A stretch of 64,000 nucleotides of DNA from Faecalicatena sp. Marseille-Q4148 (lineage in GTDB: Bacteria; Bacillota; Clostridia; Lachnospirales; Lachnospiraceae), in the NCBI GenBank assembly GCA_018228665.1, contig CP073692.1, positions 620,001 through 684,000 on the forward strand. The letters run 5' to 3'. Of the stretch, positions 34,865-42,249 are shown one piece after another. Within the stretch, counting starts at the first letter, position 1, and each line of letters begins with the position of its first letter. The notes beneath the pieces are model-generated. The model was not told the origin of the DNA, did no database searches, and saw only the letters and a program-made list of their open reading frames with translations. The position numbers and the translations under genes are program-made.

Positions 34865-37031
34865 ATTGCAGTCCCTCCTTTTCTAATTCAACATTTTGAA
34901 TGATTAACTTTAATTCGCCCAATTCTAAAACGCTCTCTTTTAAAAGAATTTGTAATACTTCTAACAGATCTTGTATTTCCTCCTTCCTAAAACACTTTTT
35001 CTGTTTTCTTGCAAAGAAAGCACATATAAATTTTTTCGTAATATATCGACGTTCTTTTGTTTCCTCAGATGAATAATAATGTCCCGATAGATACTTTTGA
35101 AGCATATGAAATAATTGGTCAGTATCATTCTTTTTTGCAATCAGGCTGGTAAAATCTTTTCGTATTGCTTCCCGTTTTTTTAGTTTTTTGTATTCCTGAT
35201 GACGCAGTTCCCTTTTTTTGTTTTCTTCTTCCAGTTCATGTAATTCCTGTTCTGTGAGATAGATTTGTCTAAGACAAATTACATCTGTTTTTGATGTGAG
35301 GAGAGGTTGCAAATAAAAAAAGATTTTTTTAGCCTCTTCTTTAGGAAACCACAGGAAATTATTGGAATCCTGCAAGAACTGTGCCAGGAAATCAACATAA
35401 GACTCTGTATAGTCATGAAAAATATACTGTTCCAATATCCGAAATAACTCTTGATGTTCTTCCACACTTAAAAAGGGACGTATGAAATCTAAGGATTGGA
35501 AGGATAATTTTTTCTGAGACCATCTCGCCTGAATCCCTATGCTATCCCATAAAATTTTTTCAATTTCAAACATGCTGGATTGATTGGATATGCCAAATCG
35601 TGCAATCAACATCATCAGTAAGTCATAGGCTTCCTGACTACGAAGTCCCTTCATATATTGCTGCAAATAATAAACCATATGAAACCATTTCTCCCGAACC
35701 TCCCTTCCGGGTGTTTCTGAATCACGCAAGTACTGTTCCAGCAAAGCCTTTGGGTGTAAATACCCCCATTCTACAAAACGAGAAAATAAAAAATACAGGC
35801 TATATTTATTACATTTCCAAAAAATTTTAGTGATTTCTTCTCCCGTCAAAGCAGTGTATATAGATAAATACTGTTTTAGTTCTTCAGAAGTATAGTTTTT
35901 TTCTTCCAAGGTTTTCAGTACCCAATCCTCAAATTCATCTGCTTTCATTATTTGTTGGAGACTATGCCATTTCTGATCAGTGAGATCAATCAGGAACCAT
36001 TTTCTATGGCTTTCTTTTGATTGGTCACATTCATATAATATCTGATAGGTTCTTATATTTTGAACTTCCAGGCGGGAATATAGATAATCAAGGATACCTG
36101 TTTCATCCTCTAGGCGCACTGAAAAATGATGATATACTTCCAAAAGCTTTTGGCAAAGAGCATATGCCTCCTGTGGGTAGTGTTCCCCGTCAAAAAACAA
36201 TAAACAGGTTTCTGCTGCCATTCGTTCAGCAGTCAGTCCAGTTATTTTAATTTTTTGTGACAGATCACATTGCAGGAGCAACGTCATATTAAGGAACATG
36301 ATTTCTCTTTCAGAATATCCAGAAGCCATCAATTTTTTCCTTGCCGTACTACCCTCTTTTGCGTAACCATACGGAAGACGAAACAGATACTTTAATACTT
36401 CAACATCCTTTTTATGATAATTTTTCAATCTATACGTAAGATGTTCTGTAAGCCAGACATAGACTTCTTTGTATTCATAAACAGAAAATTTACGTTCTTC
36501 TCCAAGCAAACGGTTCAAATCATGTTTCCGACTTTCCCAAAACTCATCATCCTCTTCAAAAATATTGAAAACAAAAAGCAGTTCCTGTAACCCATGAAGA
36601 GGGCAATTCCGCATTTTTTCATATAATTCTTCTTTTGCTTTATCCTCATAAAGATAAAGAATCCCCATCCGATAAATATCATTTTTGCTAAGGATATGGT
36701 TAAATTTTTTCCAAAAAGATATCTCCTGTTTTCCCACAAACATACCGATATTCTGAAATCTCCTGGTTTCTGCTAATGCAAGTCCAAGTGCCCGAAGTTG
36801 TTTTTCTCCGACTTCTGTTTTTTCACTCAGACGTTCTAAAACTTCTCCCGGATAATGAAGAGCATAAGTTTCTTCCATAGAATGATCCAAACGATGAAAA
36901 AACAATGCACTATACTCCAGCCTACGATAAATCGGATCCTTATGCTGAACACTTGACAGACGAATGATCAGATCCACCATCTGACAATAAAGTTCCACAT
37001 CCAATATATTTTCAAAAACTTTTTGTAACAT
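34851..37031 (-). CDS. Very large helical hypothetical protein, 726 residues
   Basis: An all-helical protein without recognised domain; regular helix pairs throughout suggest an alpha-solenoid scaffold. A charged coiled-coil-like segment lies near residues 605-640 (LHELEEENKKRELRHQEYKK). ATG after AAGGAG. It sits between the VWA/AAA+ pair and the 820-residue protein in one transcription unit, which suggests it is a scaffold or client of that ATPase system. That is inference. Confidence 0.75.
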   Translation of the reverse strand: MLQKVFENILDVELYCQMVDLIIRLSSVQHKDPIYRRLEYSALFFHRLDHSMEETYALHYPGEVLERLSEKTEVGEKQLRALGLALAETRRFQNIGMFVGKQEISFWKKFNHILSKNDIYRMGILYLYEDKAKEELYEKMRNCPLHGLQELLFVFNIFEEDDEFWESRKHDLNRLLGEERKFSVYEYKEVYVWLTEHLTYRLKNYHKKDVEVLKYLFRLPYGYAKEGSTARKKLMASGYSEREIMFLNMTLLLQCDLSQKIKITGLTAERMAAETCLLFFDGEHYPQEAYALCQKLLEVYHHFSVRLEDETGILDYLYSRLEVQNIRTYQILYECDQSKESHRKWFLIDLTDQKWHSLQQIMKADEFEDWVLKTLEEKNYTSEELKQYLSIYTALTGEEITKIFWKCNKYSLYFLFSRFVEWGYLHPKALLEQYLRDSETPGREVREKWFHMVYYLQQYMKGLRSQEAYDLLMMLIARFGISNQSSMFEIEKILWDSIGIQARWSQKKLSFQSLDFIRPFLSVEEHQELFRILEQYIFHDYTESYVDFLAQFLQDSNNFLWFPKEEAKKIFFYLQPLLTSKTDVICLRQIYLTEQELHELEEENKKRELRHQEYKKLKKREAIRKDFTSLIAKKNDTDQLFHMLQKYLSGHYYSSEETKERRYITKKFICAFFARKQKKCFRKEEIQDLLEVLQILLKESVLELGELKLIIQNVELEKEGLQYEAA

Positions 37032-37096
37032 AACACTCCTTCTTTCTTTTGGAGGAACCAGTATTCAGTTCCCCCGTTTCAATTCATAAAGTATTA

Positions 37097-37528
37097 TCAA
37101 GCTGCCATTACTACATGCTCTCTGCGGAAACACTGCTGTTCAATCATACTAATTCTCAGCAGTCCTTGTGTTTTTTGGTATCCGTATGCTTCTTTATAAG
37201 TATTGAAAGTAATCGCATTTTGAAACTGTGTGGAAAAACCAGTCCCTGTCCAATATTCTGTTATCCCCTCCAATTCGTATCTATGTGAAAGCAGTACCCA
37301 CAAAACTTCGCAAATAAATATTGGAAAGCCAATATACGGGAAATGTAAATCCATATACGTTTTCACTTGTTGCTTGTTTGGAAAATGCTTTGCCCTGTCA
37401 AAAGGAGAACTTCGTATCTTTTTCCCATTGCAATTATTCAGATATCTTCCAGTTTCCAGTTCTATGACATATCCTCCTGGAAATAGTTGGTCCATATCCA
37501 GAGATTCACTTTGCCAATTCTTTTTCAT
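37097..37528 (-). CDS. Hypothetical protein of the VWA/AAA+ block
   Basis: A 143-residue protein, MKKNWQSESLDMDQLFPGGY at the N-terminus. No family recognised; one hydrophobic stretch (GFPIFICEVLWVLL) is too polar around it to call a membrane segment. ATG 37528 behind AAAGGAGG is chosen over 37576, which lies inside a terminator hairpin. Confidence 0.6.
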   Translation of the reverse strand: MKKNWQSESLDMDQLFPGGYVIELETGRYLNNCNGKKIRSSPFDRAKHFPNKQQVKTYMDLHFPYIGFPIFICEVLWVLLSHRYELEGITEYWTGTGFSTQFQNAITFNTYKEAYGYQKTQGLLRISMIEQQCFRREHVVMAA

Positions 37529-37544
37529 TCGTATCCTCCTTTCC

Positions 37545-37572
37545 AAAAATAAAAACAGCCGGTGTGGGCTGT
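37545..37572 (-). terminator. Intrinsic terminator inside the VWA/AAA+ unit
   Basis: RNA stem ACAGCC/GGCUGU (37567-37572 with 37555-37560) followed by a long U-rich tail (UUUUAUUUUU). It lies within 15 nt of the next ribosome binding site, so read-through is needed downstream. Confidence 0.75.
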
Positions 37573-37582
37573 CCATTCTTTT

Positions 37583-39583
37583 TCATCTCAATATTCGTTT
37601 CCATAATTCTCTTGCAAGAACAACTGTAAGGGTTTCCAAATCTGAAATATTCAGGTAGCCCTCCCGGTAAATTCTTTCAATCATGTCTTTATCACCTCCG
37701 ATTGCGGCGGCCATTACAATCACTCCTCTTGCTTCCAGTTTCTTTTTAATATTCTGAATATCTCTTTCGGCTTCCTCACCACAATATCTGGCTCCATTTG
37801 GACGTCCATCGGTAATACAACATAATAGCTTCGTCTTTTCTGTCCTCTTTGCTAATTTTTCCCCTACATAAGCTAATGCTGCTCCATCTCTGTTCGAACC
37901 TGTTACATCCATAGATGCAATACGGTAACGGTCATTTCTGTCTGGCTCAAATTCTGCCAAAGAGTGTAATGTCACGAGTTCATTTTGCAAGAAATAGCCT
38001 TCTCCGTTGGTATGATGTCCATAAATCAAAATTGGAATTCCTACATGGATGCAGAATTCATACAAACTCAAACAACAACGTATTGCCTGTTCTAATCTTT
38101 CTCCCAACATAGAAGCTGATAAGTCAACCAGAATTGCAACCGCTGCATTTAATTCTTTTGCCGATTCCTTTTTCTGATAAAAACGCCCATATGGATCATA
38201 AAGAGACGGTGTATGGATTTTGGTCCCGAAAAATAAATGTTTTTCAGTACGCTCTCCCTGCTGATAGAATACCGGCAAAAGAACAGATTTCATTTTCCTC
38301 ATAATCTGCTTGACCCGGGGTTCCGCTAATTCATATTGCGCCATTTCTCTCTGACCAATCTGCGACTTACGTTCTACTGTCATTTTGACTTTTCGGTGGT
38401 CACCGTCAAATTCGGTGTTGAATAGCTCCTTTCTGAGAGTATTTAGAACTTCTGCATTATGAGTTTTCTCTGCTTTGGATTCAGCAATCTTTTCTATACA
38501 AAGAAGTACCTGTCCTGATATTTCGATTGGCTTATTTGCAAATTCTTTCCGTTGTTTTTTCGGAATGGAAGGCTGTGTATCCCTCACCGTTTCTTCATCT
38601 TTGGAACAAAGAAAATCCGGAAGTTCCCGTTTTACATTTTCCCATTCTTTCTGAACTTCTGATAAAATTTCTGCTGCTTCCTGTGCTTTGAGTGATTGCT
38701 TTTCATAAGATTGCTTTTTCTGTTTGGTTTTTTCTTCAATATCCTCAATCTCTGATTTCAGCAATCTCCAGATAAGAAGTAGCAGTCTATTGGAGGCCAT
38801 CAGACGTCCAGCAGCCTCCGCACATGTAACACCGTAATCTATGATCGGCTTTGCTTCTTCCAAAAGGTCTAATAGAATTCCTGTTTCCATCTCCCAGTTA
38901 TTTACCATTCCTGTCAGGGAATATTGCACCATCAGATTAAGCATTACACTGACTGGTCGGTATCCTTTATTGAGTTGGACTTTTAGACTGGGCATCCGTT
39001 CCATATTCCGCATTCGATTCTGAAGAATCCCACGCCGGATGCTGCCCGGATATCGGCTGCACATGATTTCTTCAACATATACATCTTCCAACATATTTTG
39101 GATAAATGATGCTGTTTCTGTCATAATATATCTAGCAGCAGGATGATTGCCCGTCAGAAATTCTGAAATTTCCATTATCCGTTCCTGTCCTGACCAGTCT
39201 TTCGGAAGCGGAAGCTGTAAGGACCATTTTCCTTGTTCCATGTTGCTTAGATAATTTTTACGAAGTTCAAAATCAGAATAATTCCAGTGTCCGCATTCGT
39301 GTCCCAGTATACCGACAATACTGTCACTTTTTAATTCTATCGTGGGAAAACTTCTCGTCACTTCATTTGCAATATTGAGGAGTATCCGCAAACTGGAACA
39401 TTTTCCACCATAGGGGGCATCTGGTTCTTTTACCAATTGTACTTCTTTTAATGTGCCGCCTGTTATCTCAGATGTAATAGAACGTAACAATTCCATATAA
39501 TCTGCTGATTCAAAAATTTCATAATCTTTCAGGTGTTCCTTTTCTTCTTGAACCCGCTGTTTCCAGATAAATTGATTTCTCAT
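37583..39583 (-). CDS. Metallopeptidase-like and VWA-domain protein (CobT/DUF2201-like)
   Basis: A 666-residue protein. The N-terminal domain has a zinc-peptidase HExxH (HECGH, residues 95-99) and a possible third ligand in MLEDVYVEE (about 164-172), the arrangement of metallopeptidase-VWA proteins. A charged coiled-coil linker covers about 275-330. The C-terminal VWA domain has the MIDAS motif DLSAS (487-491) and SNRDGAALAYV, CITDGRPNG. VWA proteins pair with MoxR AAA+ ATPases to remodel clients; the gene is 9 bp after the AAA+ gene, fitting that. Client unknown. Confidence 0.85.
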   Translation of the reverse strand: MRNQFIWKQRVQEEKEHLKDYEIFESADYMELLRSITSEITGGTLKEVQLVKEPDAPYGGKCSSLRILLNIANEVTRSFPTIELKSDSIVGILGHECGHWNYSDFELRKNYLSNMEQGKWSLQLPLPKDWSGQERIMEISEFLTGNHPAARYIMTETASFIQNMLEDVYVEEIMCSRYPGSIRRGILQNRMRNMERMPSLKVQLNKGYRPVSVMLNLMVQYSLTGMVNNWEMETGILLDLLEEAKPIIDYGVTCAEAAGRLMASNRLLLLIWRLLKSEIEDIEEKTKQKKQSYEKQSLKAQEAAEILSEVQKEWENVKRELPDFLCSKDEETVRDTQPSIPKKQRKEFANKPIEISGQVLLCIEKIAESKAEKTHNAEVLNTLRKELFNTEFDGDHRKVKMTVERKSQIGQREMAQYELAEPRVKQIMRKMKSVLLPVFYQQGERTEKHLFFGTKIHTPSLYDPYGRFYQKKESAKELNAAVAILVDLSASMLGERLEQAIRCCLSLYEFCIHVGIPILIYGHHTNGEGYFLQNELVTLHSLAEFEPDRNDRYRIASMDVTGSNRDGAALAYVGEKLAKRTEKTKLLCCITDGRPNGARYCGEEAERDIQNIKKKLEARGVIVMAAAIGGDKDMIERIYREGYLNISDLETLTVVLARELWKRILR

Positions 39584-39592
39584 GCTCCTCCT

Positions 39593-41389
39593 TTACGCCG
39601 CATCTTCAAAAATGGGCTTTATAAATGTACGTAAAATAATTTCTCTTTCTTCTGGGAAAGGGGACACTTTACTGATCACAGCGCTAATGGCTGATTCCAG
39701 AACATCCTGAGATGTCATGTAGTTCCAAACCCAGTTTTCCAATTCCCGGTATCCGCATACACCGCCTCGGATTTGCTTGTCTCTTAGATATTGTTTTATT
39801 TTTCTGATGGCTGTCGCCATTCGATAAATCAAATCTTTTTCCTTACATCCAGTTTTCATAACAGCACGTTCTGTCATTTCTTCCACGCCTAATTCTTTTC
39901 TATGCTGCACCAGCTGCATACGTGACAATACCGATTCGTTAAACATCTGGCAGCCAATATAATCCATATTGGTTGTCATGATTACAACAGTATCCGGGTG
40001 TCTTTCTATGATTTCACCATTTAGAAGATCTGTTTTAGCATCATCATCAAATAAGGCATTCAGACGAGTCAGTGTTCCCGGTTTTTCAATCATGGCAACT
40101 TCCTGGATTTCTATCACTGCCGGCATCCGGCAAGCCTGAATAATGGTAGATTCTGTTTTTACAAAATCCTTTTCCTGTTTTGCCTGCTGATAGCCTTGCT
40201 GGATGGCTGCATTCAATAATTCCTGAAATGCTTTTGCTTCATCAATTTCTCCTTGATAATTTCCGGTCAGCGCTGCCAGAGCAGAAGCCGGATCTATCTT
40301 AAAATCTTCATATGTCGGCAACTCGCTTTCCGTAATCTTAGCAGTGCTATCCACATTTGGCACAAGGGATACCATAAGGCTTATCTCCTCCGTTCCCGGA
40401 CCACATGTAAATACAAAACGAGGATATCCAAGTAACTGTGCAATGATCTTTGTGTCTGTTGTCTTCCCGGAACCCGAATCTCCTTCCATCATAAATAAAC
40501 GTGATGGAGTATTCACGATCATAGAGAGGATTTCCTGCGTATCCGGATTCACTTTATAACTATCCGGAAGATTTGGAATCAGATTTTGATATTTCTCATC
40601 AATTTCTTTTCCCTGATGATAGAATGCTTTCAGCTCTCCGATTGTAGACTCTTTAAACTCTTTTTTCCTGGTTAAAATCAGAAATGTTCCTGCTTCTACA
40701 TGATTGGGGCTATATAAGCCGGATTTCAGGCGAAAGGATTCTACAAACTCACATTTTGTAAACTGTGGCTCTGCAATTGGAATTCCACCATTTTTCAATG
40801 AAAGACCAGATTCTACCCGCCGATAGAGATTATCACAACAAATGTATGCATTGGTGAGGAGAGTCTCCTCGTCCATTTCCAAGTCAAGACTTAACATTTT
40901 CAAAATGCTGTCAAAGTGTTGTGAGAACTCAGCATTGTACAATTCTGTTCCATAACAGGTGCTGGCAAATGCAAGCAATGCGATATATAACTCCATTACA
41001 TCCTTGTCTTTCTGTATAGATGATAATCTTAAAACCGTATCTCCTTTTTGTACGCAGCCTTTAAAGCGACCATTCTTCCAGTTGTAAATCAGGGCATAGG
41101 ATACATCTTTGTTTTTATATTCCATACAGTAATAATTCGTCTCATTGTTTTCACCAAACTGCCTTCCGACAGCTCCTTCTGTTTCCAGACCTTCGTACAG
41201 TTCTGCCAGCCATAAAATTGCACGTAATGTAGGTGCATGTAATGTAGCGGATTTTGCCCGGCATGTATTGTATTGCGAACAGTCAGATGCTTTCGTACTT
41301 GTCTTTTGTTTTTGTAATCTGTTCAACAGATCCTGAATTAAACCCGGTACTTCCTGTTGAAATGTCCATGTTTCATAAAGTGCTGTCAT
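39593..41389 (-). CDS. MoxR/CbbQ-type AAA+ ATPase with long N-terminal extension
   Basis: A 598-residue protein: an unknown 280-residue N-terminal region, then an AAA+ domain with Walker A GDSGSGKTT (303-311), a Walker B-like AVIEIQE (424-430) in which the usual DE is EIQE, sensor 1 MTTN (471-474) and arginine finger R490 (ESVLSRM). Such ATPases drive VWA partners, which is the next gene. The start is uncertain: ATG 41389 has a distant AGGAG, while AAAGGAGGG lies just before an in-frame ATA further upstream. Confidence 0.82.
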   Translation of the reverse strand: MTALYETWTFQQEVPGLIQDLLNRLQKQKTSTKASDCSQYNTCRAKSATLHAPTLRAILWLAELYEGLETEGAVGRQFGENNETNYYCMEYKNKDVSYALIYNWKNGRFKGCVQKGDTVLRLSSIQKDKDVMELYIALLAFASTCYGTELYNAEFSQHFDSILKMLSLDLEMDEETLLTNAYICCDNLYRRVESGLSLKNGGIPIAEPQFTKCEFVESFRLKSGLYSPNHVEAGTFLILTRKKEFKESTIGELKAFYHQGKEIDEKYQNLIPNLPDSYKVNPDTQEILSMIVNTPSRLFMMEGDSGSGKTTDTKIIAQLLGYPRFVFTCGPGTEEISLMVSLVPNVDSTAKITESELPTYEDFKIDPASALAALTGNYQGEIDEAKAFQELLNAAIQQGYQQAKQEKDFVKTESTIIQACRMPAVIEIQEVAMIEKPGTLTRLNALFDDDAKTDLLNGEIIERHPDTVVIMTTNMDYIGCQMFNESVLSRMQLVQHRKELGVEEMTERAVMKTGCKEKDLIYRMATAIRKIKQYLRDKQIRGGVCGYRELENWVWNYMTSQDVLESAISAVISKVSPFPEEREIILRTFIKPIFEDAA

Positions 41390-41474
41390 AAAAATATCCG
41401 TCTCCTTTCTCTTTTCTGCATATTTCAAATAAGCACCGACATCCTTGCCTATGTTTTCCCTCCTTTTTTGCAAA

Positions 41475-41618
41475 TAAAAAAGGCAAAGCATGATTCTTTC
41501 TTTTCATACTTTGCCTGTCATTCTTAATTTGAAATTTATGCAGAATACACTGAAAAATAACGCTTCCATCCTTTACTTACAGATGGAATAAAAGTTACAA
41601 GACACATCCTAGATGTGT
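41475..41618 (-). promoter_or_regulatory. Structured leader C: two hairpins plus terminator
   Basis: In RNA order: hairpin 1 ACACAUC/GAUGUGU (41602-41618), 13-nt spacer, hairpin 2 UUCCAUC/GAUGGAA (41564-41588), then a terminator with a 13-bp stem (41481-41493 with 41504-41516, one G-U) and a six-U run. Same layout as leaders A and B but no clear sequence similarity. Confidence 0.6.
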
Positions 41619-41635
41619 AAAATAATTACAATTTT

Positions 41636-41664
41636 ATCTTAACATTGTCTATCCATAGTGTCAA
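41636..41664 (-). promoter_or_regulatory. Promoter C upstream of the AAA+/VWA block
   Basis: TTGACA (41659-41664), 17-bp spacer, TAAGAT (41636-41641). The spacer does not carry the operator shared by promoters A and B, so this unit may be regulated separately. Confidence 0.65.
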
Positions 41665-41741
41665 GAAAAAGCACTACCGCTTTTGCGATAATGCCTTTTC
41701 CAGTTATCCGTTCTTCCATTGTTCCAGTAAATAAGGTTCTA

Positions 41742-41846
41742 TCATTCCCAGTTCTTTATCCGTTTTTTAAGCGAACGAGCCGTTTCCAAATCTTCTTTCG
41801 CTGATTCAAAACGATACTTTGATAAATCAATTACGCTGCCTTCCAC
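41742..41846 (-). pseudogene. Truncated HEPN-domain remnant
   Basis: A 34-codon fragment from GTG 41846, overlapping the nucleotidyltransferase stop. DLSKYRFESAKEDLETARSL is the start of a HEPN toxin domain, but the frame stops after KNWE. A HEPN partner is normally 120-140 residues. No catalytic RxxxxH is left. Confidence 0.55.
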
Positions 41847-42157
41847 AATACAACTCCTTCCTCGTTTACATTCTTATAAAATGGTGTCACCTTTTCCCAC
41901 TTTTTGAACATTTCATAGTCAATGTCGATGACAGAAAGCACTATATCATATTTTAAATTTAAGTCCACTATCAAATCAGACAGTTTATCTTCCGTTTCTC
42001 TACTCAAATTGCCATTCAAAAGCAAGGCTATATCAACATCAGATTCTGCCGTATTTGTTCCTCGTGCAACAGAACCGTATAAAACAATCCGAATAACCTG
42101 AGATTCTAATATAGATAAGATTCCTTCTACAAGTTCTCCTAATACCATTTGTTCCAT
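41831..42157 (-). CDS. MNT-type nucleotidyltransferase (antitoxin-like)
   Basis: A 108-residue minimal nucleotidyltransferase with YGSVARGTNTAESDVDIALL, the GS...DxD signature. In HEPN-MNT pairs the MNT protein AMPylates and silences the HEPN RNase. Here the HEPN gene is a remnant, so the enzyme is an orphan or has another target. ATG after AAGGAGG. Confidence 0.85.
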   Translation of the reverse strand: MEQMVLGELVEGILSILESQVIRIVLYGSVARGTNTAESDVDIALLLNGNLSRETEDKLSDLIVDLNLKYDIVLSVIDIDYEMFKKWEKVTPFYKNVNEEGVVLWKAA

Positions 42158-42249
42158 CTGCTGTACCTCCTTCCAATATAATTATATCCCTGATTCCTGG
42201 AACCGTCAATGTTAAGTTATTTTCCCTCTTGTACCAGCACTCAACATGA

